Shown here piece after piece: positions 49,901 to 52,790 of a DNA stretch of 64,000 nt; positions within the stretch are counted from its first letter, which is position 1; each line of letters opens with the position of its first letter. The DNA comes from Coccinella septempunctata. Its lineage: Eukaryota > Arthropoda > Insecta > Coleoptera > Coccinellidae. The translations under genes and the position numbers were made by a program. The stretch is taken from the NCBI RefSeq assembly GCF_907165205.1, contig NC_058189.1, positions 69,525,815 to 69,589,814 of the forward strand, read 5' to 3'. The notes beneath the pieces are model-generated. The model was not told the origin of the DNA and made no database searches. It saw only the letters and a program-made list of their open reading frames with translations.

Positions 49901-52790
49901 AGAAAGGTTTGAAGTTTCCCATACAAGTGTGTTCAGAATGTTGCAGCGATTCAGGGAGACAGGTATGAATGTCCGACGACCAGGACAGAGTAGACCACGG
50001 ATAACAACTGCCATTCAAGAACGTTACTTGAGAGTTTCTTCGTTGAGACAACGGTTTGCAACCGCTCGCCTCCTTCAAATTCAGCTTGAGCAAACTCATG
50101 AGGTGCAAATTAGCACTCAGAGAATAAGAAATCGCCTCAGAGAATATGATTTAAGGCCTCGTGTCGCGGACCCAGCTCTTACCCCAGCCCATCGAAAGAC
50201 GCGTTTGGATTTTGCGAGAGAGCATATCCATTGGGAAGAGGCCGATTGGGAAAGAGTTCTCTTCACAGATGAGTCTAGATTCTGCCTCTACCATTGGGAT
50301 CGACGATCCCTTGTATACAGACGTCCACATGAAAGATATGCTCAGTGCAATTTCCTGAATACTACTGGTTTCGGGGGAGGATTGATTATGGTATGGTGTG
50401 GAATATCTTTGACTGCTCGCACAGACCTGGTGATCGTTGTTAATGGAGCTATGAATGCTGATAAGATTATAAGGAACATTCTCGAAGAGCATGTAGTGCC
50501 ATTTGCCCCATACATTGGTGAAAATTTAATTTTTATGGACGATAATGCCAGACCTCATCGTGCGCGCATAGTTCAGGAGTACCTTGAAGAGGTTGGAGTC
50601 TCTCGAATGGAATGACCAGCAAGAAGTCCAGATCTCAATCCGATTGAGCAGGTTTGGGACAATCTCAATAGAAGGCTGAGAAGTTCAGAAAATCATCCAG
50701 CTACTCTTAATGACTTAGGAATCCAACTCGGAGAAATCTGGGAAGGATTAAATCAGAACATTTTAAGATCACTCATTCTGAGTATGAACCGTCGTTGCCG
50801 AGCTGTAATTAACGCAAGGGGTGAAAATACCAAGTATTGAATCACTCATCAGCATTTCAGTATTTTGAAAATTGTTCATTTCTCTTCTTTCACATGAGAT
50901 TCGGTGAAATCCTGAATTTTTCTTCCATTTAATGTGTCTTGTTTCGTACAAAACCTTTCCGAGAGAACATAAAAAATAAGTTATAAAGTCAATGTAAAGT
51001 TAACTTCCATTAAAATTGAGATTTTCAGAATGTGCGGTAATTTTTTTGCGCACTGTGTTTGAGGTGGTTCAAGAGTCCTACCTCAGCAAGTCTCCCGGAC
51101 TCCCCCTACCATATGACTGTTCGCAGAAGATCAGAGTTACGTCACCCATTTGTACGTTTGTACACTTAAGGATTCTACAGGAGTATCTCCATACAAATGG
51201 CCAAAAGATGTTATCGATTTGGGTCATTGTATGTAAAATTCATATTTGTTGTGGAACATTGAAATATCGATAGATTCCGAGCTTCTTTCTGCACATGCCA
51301 ATTTTGTCGCGAAATAATAATCAACGTATTCCATAACAGTCGTTCGAGGCTTTGAAACGGTTAATTTACATTTCATGCAACAGAAGCACAAACACACACG
51401 ATGTACCTACGCAATCTACATATCCGGGGATTATTTGAATTCAATTTACCGTTCTGGTTATTATTATTTGATAATAACAGAGAGATGCTGCATCCTAGAC
51501 TCGCTCATATAACCTATGAATTAAATGCTGTGGCACAGATGGGGGATTAAGCTTTGTACATCAAAGAGGGAAATAGATCATAGGTCACATATTGACCTCT
51601 TGTGGCGCTCGTTACATATACGTTGGATATTGTACCAACGACCACATCAATCGATTTTCATTTCACATTTGAGACACTTTAGGATAACTAAAACAGTTTC
51701 GTCCAAGTGTTTGTTTCCGAATAAAAGTGCATCGACTAAAAACTGTCTATCACAGTCGAGCCTGCAAATTGATAGCTGAGACGCAGCCTAGGTTAGCAAG
51801 CAGGTTAGACAGTATAGAGTAATATGTACAGTTTTTTGCCAAGGTGCATATTAAATATTTTCGTCGACCTCACATACCATTTTTAAAGGTGAGAAGTTAT
51901 CCGTTTTATGGCCTCATCTAGCCAATTCCTTGAGCTCTGATCAAGTGTTACTGTTATCCATATAGCTACCACTATCCATTCTTGATTTTACTGAACACCA
52001 ACATTCAGACCCCGAACAGCTGGACGAAAAGTGAATCAGGACGAAATGTACAAGTCTTCAAAAATAGTCTAATTTTCGGAAATAAAGTACGTAAAATGTC
52101 ATTTTTATACAGGTCGAAGAAAAAATTAATTTATCTCTTGCTATTTTCTGTATTGACAGTAAGTAAAAGCGCCACCTCATTATTAAACGTGTTTTCACTG
52201 ACCAAAATTTAGTTGGTTTTCAGTAGTGGAGATATGAGGGACTTTCCTATCTCTTCATTTGACTTTTTTCAATATTTTTGACAGGAAATCACCCCATATA
52301 AACTTTTTTTCTTTTCACCATCTAATCTCGACGCACTAGTCAATCCTCATTTAGCTTCGTTGGCTTCCCTACTAAAACAGAAAATAGGCACAAACTCAAT
52401 TGAAAAAAGGCTATCCAAATCGGAAATTTCGAAATTGGGGAAATTATTGCCAACCCAATAAACACTCCAATCAACCGTCACTCCTAAGGTATCGCTCTTC
52501 ATGAATTCGTTACAGTCCACATGGACGACCAACGATAGCGCCTCAAACGGGCGCAAATTGATTTAAATTACCGTGTTTGACACAATGGACCCCCCTTTCA
52601 ATGCTGATGGCCGACTGCGTCAGACAAGCCGCCCTGTGTAGCTCGCAATGATTGGGGTAGATGTGACCGTCCGAGCCGCAAACCACCCTCTGATGCATGG
52701 CACACTGTCGGACACATTGACAGGTCGCCTGACCATCTTTTGTCACCACGCACTCTCTGCCTTTCATGCAGTAATGGACCAGACATGGAT
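4812..52790 (-). CDS. Follistatin-related protein 4/5-like (FSTL5-type) gene, 17 coding exons, 5' end missing
   Basis: The gene encodes a secreted or extracellular-matrix glycoprotein of the follistatin-related 4/5 family; its molecular role in insects cannot be read from sequence. Joining exons at 52572-52790, 41171-41307, 39260-39394, 39072-39206, 36424-36556, 24751-25035, 16165-16262, 15968-16109, 14076-14308, 9132-9269, 8963-9073, 7931-8038, 7450-7603, 5851-6051, 5300-5446, 5155-5244 and 4812-4951 gives 2606 nt, about 867 residues, with every splice phase compatible. Domain order is follistatin-like plus Kazal (1-73), acidic linker (74-163), two EF-hands (loops near 194-205 and 232-243), two Ig domains (255-345 and 347-430) and a C-terminal region to the stop. 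This matches family architecture and, allowing for a missing signal peptide, the usual ~840-850 residues. Introns range from 53 bp to 11.4 kb, and most of the span is transposon-filled. FSTL4 versus FSTL5 cannot be separated here. Confidence 0.93.
4993..5113. mobile_element. Minimal D-family fold-back (TIR-TIR) in the last intron
   Basis: About 120 bp starting acagggtgagtcttta. It consists only of the two D-family terminal inverted repeats facing each other, with the AGTAGATTCTTGAG block on one arm and its degenerate complement on the other. It fills most of the 203-bp last intron. It looks like an internal-deletion derivative. Confidence 0.65.
5155..5244 (-). CDS. FSTL5-like exon: penultimate
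   Basis: 90 nt encoding GKVEIITGVGKAVPVKLTQW and NRPISGSG, matching the family's SSGKVKMI and NRQIxxSG segments. A 55-bp intron lies upstream and a 203-bp intron, containing a small D-family fold-back, downstream. Confidence 0.92.
5300..5446 (-). CDS. FSTL5-like exon: C-terminal region
   Basis: 147 nt encoding NISDVAFYPSQTTHSFDIYA and DLLYLNLLTGK, the family's HISDLAFQPS block. The acceptor lies 37 nt downstream of a tRNA gene in the same intron. Confidence 0.92.
5475..5479 (-). terminator. Pol III T-run terminator of tRNA-Gly
   Basis: Five T on the minus strand just beyond the tRNA 3' end, the usual insect Pol III stop. Confidence 0.8.
5484..5555 (-). tRNA. tRNA-Gly (anticodon UCC)
   Basis: A 72-nt cloverleaf. 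The 7-bp acceptor stem is GCGATGG with CCATCGC, discriminator A. The D arm contains an A-box (TGGTGTAATGG), the anticodon loop is CTTCCAA with TCC at positions 34-36, and the T arm is perfect with B-box GGTTCGATTCC. There is no intron. The anticodon stem carries two consecutive G-U pairs (27-43 and 28-42). A TTTTT Pol III terminator lies 4-8 nt downstream of the mature 3' end. The gene lies inside an FSTL5-like intron on the host strand, so both polymerases read it in the same direction. Confidence 0.94.
5851..6051 (-). CDS. FSTL5-like exon: C-terminal region
   Basis: 201 nt. It encodes LVLDYLTDTVVET, GVPYVSPDSRKLITVD and IIVEEIT, matching the family's VMVDGVTDSV and GTPYVSPDGHYLVSI blocks. 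Acceptor ctcacag is pyrimidine-poor close to the AG but usable; the donor is gtaagt. Confidence 0.92.
6126..7360 (-). mobile_element. mariner element, copy A (decayed)
   Basis: 1235 bp with mariner-like inverted ends (CGAGGATRTATTGA) flanked by TA on both sides. Minus-strand transposase fragments at 6437-6775 and 6784-7011 include MDESWVHFYDPETKQQSMEW, containing the first catalytic Asp, and SDRRIGLKRISE from the second helix-turn-helix. Frameshifts break the gene. It lies in an FSTL5-like intron in the same orientation as the host. Confidence 0.9.
7450..7603 (-). CDS. FSTL5-like exon: C-terminal region
   Basis: 154 nt, starting phase 0 and ending with one base. It encodes HYSFKYGYVTHTNQRGLYKL and YNCVPLHIQF, matching the family's KIDLExxxYIKxxxLxxYxCVP region. 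The mariner copy at 6126-7360 lies in the next intron, 89 bp from this exon. Confidence 0.92.
7931..8038 (-). CDS. FSTL5-like exon: C-terminal region
   Basis: 108 nt, 36 codons, phase 0. It contains HHTVHPEPIDGQFDLV and LFVPSPQQ, aligned with the family's HHTIHxQPxGxQFDxV block. Acceptor ttttttag, donor gtgagt. Confidence 0.92.
8072..8165 (-). repeat. Isolated ~174-bp satellite monomer piece
   Basis: Contains the complement of the satellite landmark (AGAGTTGCTCTTCCAG, then GAGATACGCG). It directly abuts the 5' end of a LINE fragment. Same family as the array near 46.0-46.7 kb. Confidence 0.65.
8166..8580 (+). mobile_element. LINE family L, fragment 1 (C-terminal coding end)
   Basis: Encodes remnants of the region after reverse transcriptase: LNLKTKTAVYKAVVLPTLLY, then WFHKVSNAEVMQRAS, and a decayed C-terminal CPECGR zinc-knuckle-like end. 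5'-truncated with an internal deletion. Antisense to the host gene, in an intron. Confidence 0.85.
8581..8962. repeat. Intronic sequence with a short repeat shared with 15.7 kb
   Basis: About 50 bp from 8592 (ATATGCTTTGTGGAGGCC, then GAAAAACAAT) recurs near 15720-15770, in both cases downstream of an L-family LINE fragment. The rest shows nothing. Confidence 0.55.
8963..9073 (-). CDS. FSTL5-like exon: C-terminal region
   Basis: 111 nt, phase 0. It encodes VSTDKYPVDLHYVPHLDQVW plus VLNWRSL, matching the conserved VSTDPxPVKLxYxxxxDQVWVLxW block of the family. The donor is gtgagg. Confidence 0.94.
9132..9269 (-). CDS. FSTL5-like exon: C-terminal region
   Basis: 138 nt, 46 codons, phase 0. It contains EYVCGDKGVKCSWGRAINV and YVYASQPEQDRVLII, the strongly conserved VYxAQPxxDRVLI-type segment of the family. 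A 58-bp intron follows. Confidence 0.93.
9270..9640. other. Intronic, no feature seen
   Basis: Short overlapping plus-strand ORFs here have no recognisable domain and are antisense to the host gene. Confidence 0.5.
9641..10110. mobile_element. Fold-back element FB-A, arms of about 220 bp
   Basis: Sequence from about 9641 to 9850 is repeated in reverse from about 9880 to 10110. The best-matched inner part pairs GGGGTGAGCTA, CCTCAATTGGAAGAC and ATCCCTAAA blocks. The outer parts still pair over ACTGTTCCRGC, CATCCTTGT, TAATTGGA and CAAATTGTCA. Loop near 9855-9880. No coding capacity. Confidence 0.75.
10131..10232. repeat. Partial second copy of an FB-A arm
   Basis: Resembles the inner right arm of FB-A (TTTCAATTGAG, CTCACCCCCTATTCCCTA, GGGTGATAGCCCC). 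It lies just beside FB-A in direct orientation. Confidence 0.6.
10250..11735 (+). mobile_element. D-family copy split by a TA-family insertion
   Basis: D-family sequence at 10250-10399 is interrupted after GACTATA by the 1.2-kb TA element and resumes at 11611 with TATCAGGGCCG and the right terminal repeat, ending near 11735. The left half of D is missing. The order shows that D was present before the TA element arrived. Confidence 0.75.
10400..11608. mobile_element. TA-family element, copy 1 (1209 bp, long TIRs)
   Basis: Ends are inverted repeats of about 38 bp: cttcattcaaatttatttta at the left, and the complement of a matching sequence at the right. TA is present on both sides, consistent with a Tc1/mariner-type target. 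The plus strand has degenerate stretches reading STIRQTIANIF and ISTIRKIVNEE...GRPKKV, which resemble parts of a transposase DNA-binding region but carry stops. The minus strand holds an 83-codon ORF (10963-11214) of unknown nature. Probably non-autonomous or dead. Confidence 0.8.
11736..12537. other. Intronic single-copy sequence, no gene seen
   Basis: More GC-rich than its surroundings at 11990-12300. No splice-supported exon or repeat was recognised. It could hold regulatory sequence, but nothing shows it. Confidence 0.5.
12538..14030. mobile_element. TA-family element, copy 2, with a nested insertion
   Basis: 1493 bp, starting ctccatgcaca and ending gtgaacggag with TA on both sides. It is collinear with copy 1 except for about 270 bp of foreign sequence near 13150-13420. 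Without it the length is about 1.22 kb, as in the other copies. Plus-strand ORF 12616-12837 is the same degenerate reading as in copy 1. Confidence 0.8.
13150..13420. repeat. Dispersed insect repeat (agctgacccggcaaac type) inside TA copy 2
   Basis: Begins with tagctgacccggcaaacc and GTTTTGCCAT, a motif I recognise as common in insect genomes (family name uncertain), and ends with TTTATTAATATAGATT. It interrupts sequence that is continuous in TA copies 1 and 3. Possible 5-7-bp AT-rich duplications at the edges are not certain. Confidence 0.6.
14076..14308 (-). CDS. FSTL5-like exon: start of C-terminal region
   Basis: 233 nt. It begins with DISSLVVQEQ, the end of the Ig2 strand in this family, and continues into the C-terminal region with FFAFHDWGVSIYEP, matching the family's position where a short beta-strand repeat region starts. 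The donor gtaagaa follows an in-phase CAG. Confidence 0.9.
14433..14451. repeat. (TG)n microsatellite
   Basis: Nine to ten TG units in an FSTL5-like intron, 125 bp upstream of the exon at 14076-14308. Confidence 0.9.
14735..15583 (+). mobile_element. LINE family L, fragment 2 (long C-terminal ORF)
   Basis: The open frame 14920-15519 (199 codons) reads LNLKTKTAVHKAVVLPTLLY, WFHKVSNAEALQRAS, RARLRWSGHILRMQD, and ends CPECGRICRSRLGLFSH, a C2H2-like zinc finger typical of the C-terminus of this LINE type. The 3' UTR ends TGTAGATTTATTCTCGGTAA followed by an AATAAATAAATGAAT tail. 5'-truncated before the catalytic domain. Antisense, in the intron between the second Ig exon and the following exon. 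Confidence 0.9.
15584..15967. other. Intronic, no gene seen
   Basis: Contains the second copy of the short GTGGAGGCCGAAAAACAATA repeat near 15745. Otherwise nothing recognised. Confidence 0.5.
15968..16109 (-). CDS. FSTL5-like exon: second Ig domain, second half
   Basis: 142 nt encoding VEWLKN (core Trp), NGTALKIEDIGFADTGAYMC (the closing Asp-x-Gly-x-Tyr-x-Cys signature) and the domain end. One base remains for the next split codon. The donor is gtgagt. Confidence 0.94.
16165..16262 (-). CDS. FSTL5-like exon: second Ig domain, first half
   Basis: 98 nt. It encodes the start of the second Ig domain (VPEVHVTPRIQSKRPGEEA) and the first Ig cysteine in TMFCHVAGEPFPK. The exon breaks just before the core Trp. 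A 55-bp intron separates it from the second half. Confidence 0.93.
16464..17754 (-). mobile_element. mariner element, copy B (decayed)
   Basis: 1291 bp with CGAGAATATATTGA and matching inverted end, TA on both sides. Minus-strand transposase fragments include SVPENIDAFHDMNLSDRRIG (in 17166-17378). Many frameshifts. Lies in the 8.5-kb intron between the two Ig domains, in host orientation. Confidence 0.9.
17757..18650. other. Intronic single-copy sequence
   Basis: A minus-strand ORF of 104 codons at 18132-18446 has no recognisable features. No repeat recognised. Confidence 0.5.
18660..19860. mobile_element. Structured repeat FB-C with four inverted/direct copies of a ~20-38-bp motif
   Basis: The motif tgtacatactcgagcgtgtc occurs at 18811-18833 and partly at 18671-18686 in direct orientation, and as its complement at 19525-19543 and 19761-19780. 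Short runs of A/T and CGAT/CGTT next to the motif are also kept. The overall layout is two motifs facing two motifs around 0.6 kb of other sequence, like a decayed fold-back or compound terminal-repeat element. No coding capacity seen. Confidence 0.55.
19861..20600. other. Intronic single-copy sequence
   Basis: Contains a poly(T) run near 19969-19978. No gene recognised. Confidence 0.5.
20602..21828 (+). mobile_element. Tc1-like element family T, copy 1 (pseudogene)
   Basis: Encodes a broken DD34E Tc1 transposase: N-terminal helix-turn-helix (CAQAVVLQEEGWTYTRIAER), a GRP-like GQGRPR motif after a frameshift near 20750, first catalytic Asp in LFTDESRFC, second in FMDDNARPHCA, and Glu in SPDLKPIEQVW. 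There are frameshifts at the first and third blocks and a stop near 21293. The right inverted repeat (TTAATTTTTTTGCGCAGTG) ends at 21828 followed by TA. The left repeat was not seen. Confidence 0.88.
21831..22795. other. Intronic single-copy sequence
   Basis: A 103-codon minus-strand ORF at 22232-22543 lacks recognisable domain or matching splice context. Otherwise nothing seen. Confidence 0.45.
22796..23962 (-). mobile_element. Tc1-like element family T, copy 2 (5'-truncated)
   Basis: The 3' inverted repeat CACTGTGCAAAAAAATTAAC begins right after TA at 22794-22795. The minus-strand ORF 23644-23958 covers the helix-turn-helix and GQGRRR hook. ORF 23121-23378 covers DDNARPHRARIVQEYLEEVE and SPDLNPIEQ. 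A stop and frameshift separate them. The 5' end is lost where it meets D-family sequence at about 23963. Confidence 0.88.
23963..24275 (+). mobile_element. D-family fragment
   Basis: Carries the internal and right portions: TTTTCGAGCAATTTGATATT, GTAGTGTCATAGAT, GGGCCGAATCGGAAAAAATG and the terminal repeat with AATATTTGTACGA, ending near 24275. The left half is missing at the junction with the Tc1 copy. Confidence 0.7.
24276..24750. other. Intronic sequence before the first-Ig exon donor
   Basis: No gene or repeat recognised. Confidence 0.5.
24751..25035 (-). CDS. FSTL5-like exon: first Ig domain
   Basis: 285 nt encoding a complete I-set-like Ig domain: first Cys in VEIKCDV, core Trp in PPIVWRRN, and closing GNYTCHA, where the Asn is also a glycosylation sequon. 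The donor is gtgagt and the acceptor tttttcag. Confidence 0.94.
25036..25980. other. Intronic sequence with overlapping chance ORFs
   Basis: ORFs of 153 codons (minus, 25258-25719) and 138 codons (plus, 25548-25964) overlap. Neither has a recognisable domain. They lie in the intron upstream of the first-Ig exon and I regard them as chance. Confidence 0.45.
25985..27270 (+). mobile_element. Second LINE type, heavily decayed RT/RNase H region
   Basis: Readings scattered over frames resemble the end of a jockey/R1-like polyprotein: a GLNINPTNTTVIPYTRKRNL-like stretch at about 26085, AMTYGAVVWFAK near 26180, TPLHLEYLG-like near 26310 and a final CRFFGEEEETPV near 27110 that recalls the CRFC-EEEETPVH zinc-binding tail of such LINEs. 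No frame stays open. Assignment rests on these short motifs. Confidence 0.6.
27350..27435 (+). mobile_element. LINE family L, short detached piece
   Basis: Reads GKTKILVSPPKS then EDKPLEQV, matching the sequence just after the RT domain in fragment 6 (53700-53780). It lies directly after the second LINE remnant and about 0.5 kb before fragment 3, so the two were probably one insertion later interrupted. Confidence 0.7.
27436..27945. other. AT-rich sequence between two L-family pieces
   Basis: Poly(T)-rich with no recognised gene. It may be an insertion into the L-family LINE between about 27435 and 27975. Confidence 0.4.
27960..28765 (+). mobile_element. LINE family L, fragment 3
   Basis: Reads VEQFKYMGIFINTRANLDTE, LNLKTKTAVYKAVVLQTLL, WFHKVSTAEVLQRAS and a decayed C-terminus, then the 3' UTR TTGTAGATTTATTCTCGGTA with an AATGATGATGAA tail. 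Multiple stops. Antisense to the host. Confidence 0.85.
28766..29560. other. Intronic single-copy sequence, relatively GC-rich
   Basis: 28890-29480 is less AT-rich than the repeats around it and shows no recognised repeat or exon. This is ancestral intron sequence; regulatory content cannot be judged. Confidence 0.5.
29562..30180. mobile_element. Fold-back element FB-B, outer arms of about 100 bp or more
   Basis: GGGCAAAATTCGT at about 29630 and GCAGCTAGAAGAAAACGGAT near 29660 are found inverted at about 30090-30170. TTCAAG, CTGTAACT and CAATTT blocks nearer the centre also pair weakly, suggesting one long hairpin with loop near 29880. The left edge starts acagggtgtcc. No coding capacity. 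Confidence 0.7.
30190..30640 (+). mobile_element. D-family fragment next to FB-B
   Basis: Starts within the D internal region (TTTTCTCATTATGACCAT) and continues through TTTTCGAGTAATTCGATGTT, GTAGTGTCACAGATT, GTGGCACAGCTCATTATGAA and the right terminal repeat, ending near 30640. The left terminal repeat is missing. Confidence 0.75.
30641..31424. other. Intronic sequence, no feature seen
   Basis: No recognisable exon, RNA gene or repeat. Confidence 0.5.
31425..32702 (+). mobile_element. Tc1-like element family T, copy 3 (pseudogene with left TIR)
   Basis: Starts with the inverted repeat TATGCGCAAAAAAATTAACG. The transposase begins with ATG at 31700 (MQRETRNLTKEECAQAVVLR), helix-turn-helix SVSRMLQRFRETGMN and GQG motif, with a frameshift at about 31880. 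The frame 31857-32348 then carries TPAHRRARLDFAREHIHWEE and LFTDESRFC. A stop follows at 32346, and the codon for the catalytic Glu in the PxxE block (near 32527) is a TAG stop. The right inverted repeat is missing; the element ends abruptly near 32702. Confidence 0.9.
32770..32815. repeat. ~46-bp block shared with 51062-51107
   Basis: GTGGTTCAAG, TCCTACCT, AGCAAGTCTCCCGGAC and CCCCCTA are shared with sequence just past the Tc1 copy near 51.1 kb. Origin unknown. Confidence 0.6.
32816..34500. other. Intronic single-copy sequence
   Basis: No gene, RNA or repeat recognised. 33030-34130 is comparatively GC-rich. Confidence 0.5.
34540..35885 (+). mobile_element. D-family copy split by a LINE fragment
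   Basis: The left part 34540-34795 contains GAAAACACTTTTTTCC, GAAATGAATTTCGGAAT and ACCCAACTCATGATAGT. After the LINE insert (34797-35540) D resumes with TTTTTGAACGTTTTGTAAAA and continues to the right terminal repeat ending GAGTCAAAGACTCACTT near 35870. The LINE therefore inserted after D. Confidence 0.75.
34797..35540 (+). mobile_element. LINE family L, fragment 4 (nested in D)
   Basis: Decayed reading EQFKYLGSFINTRANLDTEI, WFHKVSNAEVLQRAS, and 3' UTR TGTAGATTTATTCTCGGTAG with an AATGATGAATGAAT tail. About 60 bp are deleted after 35170. Antisense to host. Confidence 0.85.
35886..36423. other. Intronic sequence next to EF-hand 2 exon
   Basis: Short plus-strand ORFs at 35901-36137 are hydrophobic but antisense and unsupported. 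Nothing else seen. Confidence 0.45.
36424..36556 (-). CDS. FSTL5-like exon: EF-hand 2
   Basis: 133 nt, starting in phase 0 and ending with one base of a split codon. It encodes a canonical loop DADNDGKLSINE followed by FYVAF, the conserved exit helix of the family's second EF-hand. The donor is gtaagt. The following intron is 11.4 kb and full of mobile elements. Confidence 0.92.
36557..37040. other. Intronic sequence, no feature seen
   Basis: Lies between the EF-hand 2 exon acceptor and the SINE. Nothing recognised. Confidence 0.45.
37045..37275 (-). mobile_element. tRNA-derived SINE
   Basis: The minus strand starts with a tRNA-like head: GCAGCTTGGTGATTAGAAGC as an A-box-like region, and a perfect B-box GGTTCGATCC about 40 nt later, within ACTGGGTTCGATCCCCGGCT. 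The cloverleaf is not complete (no good acceptor stem), so it is not a tRNA gene. A body of about 150 nt follows, ending in an AT-rich tail near 37045. Oriented with the host gene. Confidence 0.7.
37276..38120. other. Intronic sequence, no feature seen
   Basis: No recognised exon or repeat. Confidence 0.45.
38124..38430. repeat. 107-bp tandem repeat, about 2.9 units
   Basis: The block CATCCCTTACT recurs at 38134, 38241 and 38348, exactly 107 bp apart. Each unit carries GAAGCACCCCGCTGGCGTG and most carry GGTGCAGAACGCAC. Units differ at only a few positions. 107 is not a multiple of three, so the short ORFs across it shift frame between units and are unlikely to be coding. Confidence 0.9.
38440..39071. 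other. Intronic sequence, no feature seen
   Basis: Between the tandem repeat and the donor of the EF-hand 1 exon. Nothing recognised. Confidence 0.45.
39072..39206 (-). CDS. FSTL5-like exon: EF-hand 1
   Basis: 135 nt, phase 0. It encodes 45 residues with an entering helix (YLVSIMFSHY) and a 12-residue calcium loop DRNNNGNLEATE. Loop positions 1, 3, 5 and 12 are D, N, N and E, with Gly at 6, as expected for a functional EF-hand. Confidence 0.9.
39260..39394 (-). CDS. FSTL5-like exon: acidic linker into EF-hand region
   Basis: 135 nt, phase 0 at both ends. It is rich in Asp/Glu (SDSDDVNYSENEIEDEPND) and ends in a DCTMQEYEIMK segment that matches the family's conserved Cys-containing stretch just before the EF-hand domain. 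The donor reads gtaagt. A 53-bp intron separates it from the next exon. Confidence 0.82.
39395..40090. other. Intronic sequence, no feature seen
   Basis: AT-rich. No repeat or exon recognised. Confidence 0.45.
40092..40884 (+). mobile_element. LINE family L, fragment 5 with (AATG)n tail
   Basis: Decayed C-terminal coding part (WFHKVSNAEVLQRAS, RARLRCSGHILRMRDT), CPECERICRS zinc-finger remnant, then TGTAGATTTATTCCTGGTAA and a clear (AATG)6-7 tail at 40857-40884. The short simple-repeat tail instead of poly(A) is a property of this family. Antisense to host. Confidence 0.88.
41171..41307 (-). CDS. FSTL5-like exon: Ser/Thr-rich linker
   Basis: 137 nt, phase-compatible with the Kazal exon across an 11.3-kb intron. 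It encodes a low-complexity Ser/Thr/Asn-rich stretch with possible N-glycosylation sequons (NNS, NST). It has no domain of its own; placement rests on open frame, splice sites and phase, so it is less certain than the domain exons. Confidence 0.72.
41308..41865. other. Intronic sequence, no feature seen
   Basis: No recognised exon or repeat. Confidence 0.45.
41870..42565 (+). mobile_element. D-family copy with internal duplication
   Basis: Contains GAAATGAATTTCGGAATTTT, TTTTCTCATTATGACCAT, two tandem-like passages of the CACAGAT...CAGCTCATTATGAAAA region (around 42210-42280 and 42360-42430), and the right terminal repeat ending GAGTCAAAGACTCACTTTGT near 42555. Confidence 0.75.
42566..43975. 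other. Intronic single-copy sequence
   Basis: Plus-strand ORFs near 43409-43708 overlap in two frames and show no domain. Nothing else recognised. Confidence 0.5.
43976..45187 (-). mobile_element. mariner element, copy C (N-terminal half open)
   Basis: 1212 bp with CGAGGATATATTGA ends; the right side has TA and the left side TG, so one flank has mutated. Minus ORF 44567-45028 (153 codons) runs from MSIEIVKIEKLEYRAIIKYL through TVKNWTASFKR and SDRRIGLKRISEALNI, the two mariner helix-turn-helix regions. The catalytic part (44158-44560) is broken by frameshifts and a deletion; FLQDNAPAYKSHCAL and YSPDLAPSYYH remain. Confidence 0.92.
45190..45955. other. Intronic single-copy sequence
   Basis: Relatively GC-rich at 45380-45860. 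No exon recognised. Confidence 0.45.
45960..46660. repeat. ~174-bp satellite array, about four units
   Basis: The landmark GCAACTC recurs at 46074, 46247, 46422 and 46596 (spacing 173, 175, 174). Each unit also has GTTTTAACTGAMCCCAWCTT, TTTTTCGRRGGTCA and CGTTCGGTCTTGAGG-like blocks. Units differ by perhaps 15-25 percent. Single pieces of the same monomer lie at 8072-8165 and 54536-54705. Confidence 0.85.
46661..47250. repeat. Repeat with two internal copies and a third at 53 kb
   Basis: AAATCTAAACGRARGGAGAT followed by GAAATTGCT and TTTAGCGTGTTCGAAAAC occurs near 46692-46760 and 47172-47240. The same GAGATAGGTTCACGAAATTG and GAATTCTCAAGTGAAATTTG blocks are inverted at 53060-53160. It continues from the satellite array. 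Confidence 0.7.
47251..47875. other. Intronic single-copy sequence
   Basis: Nothing recognised. Confidence 0.45.
47880..48955 (+). mobile_element. D-family copy split by a 0.6-kb TIR element
   Basis: The left part 47880-48073 is rearranged (CTAATGAATATTTGGACGTT precedes ATACAGGCTGTTGAAAAACC). After the insert it resumes at 48672 with AACGTTTTGCAAAATGAAAG and continues to the terminal repeat, losing its end near 48940-48955. Confidence 0.65.
48075..48669. mobile_element. ~595-bp TIR element (cc-gtttgcaccaa ends) nested in D
   Basis: The left end ccgtttgcaccaagcatact and right end ...ggtattggtgcaaacagg are inverted. Inside, TTAAGTGTCCCT and TTAAGTGACA-like blocks recur in both orientations, giving several inverted subterminal repeats. 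No ORF. Probably a hAT- or PIF-like miniature element, but no clear target duplication was found, so the class is open. Confidence 0.7.
48956..49866. other. Intronic sequence with ORFs on both strands
   Basis: A 103-codon plus ORF (49249-49560) and a 70-codon minus ORF (48985-49197) have no recognised domain. CTTATTTTCACA-type short repeats recur near 49558, 49700 and 49840. No gene claimed. Confidence 0.4.
49867..51058 (+). mobile_element. Tc1-like element family T, copy 4 (5'-truncated, longest ORF)
   Basis: Starts inside the transposase N-terminus (GEKKG/REEGWTYT). The open frame 49929-50615 (228 codons) carries MLQRFRETGMNVRRPGQSRP, TPAHRKTRLDFAREHIHWEE, LFTDESRFC with the first Asp, and FMDDNARPHRARIVQEYLEE with the second. 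A TGG-to-TGA stop then precedes SPDLNPIEQVWDNL, which holds the catalytic Glu. The right inverted repeat ends TTTTTTTGCGCACTGTG near 51058. No left inverted repeat. Confidence 0.9.
51062..51107. repeat. ~46-bp block shared with 32770-32815
   Basis: Directly follows the right end of the Tc1 copy; the other copy lies 65 bp beyond the truncated end of another Tc1 copy. Confidence 0.6.
51108..52571. other. Intronic sequence, no gene seen
   Basis: Lies downstream of the Kazal exon donor within the 11.3-kb intron. Short ORFs without domains; no repeat recognised. Confidence 0.5.
52572..52790 (-). CDS. FSTL5-like exon: follistatin-like EGF plus Kazal domain
   Basis: First coding exon found, 219 nt, bounded by a cag acceptor after a T-rich tract and a gtaatt donor. 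It starts with two bases of a split codon and encodes a short cysteine-rich segment (DPCLVHYCMKGRECVV) followed by a Kazal domain with the typical VCGSDGHIYPNHCELH core and a closing HC near the end. This module in the family resembles follistatin/SPARC domains. The preceding exon must end with one base of the split codon. No signal-peptide exon was found upstream in 52.8-64 kb. Confidence 0.93.
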
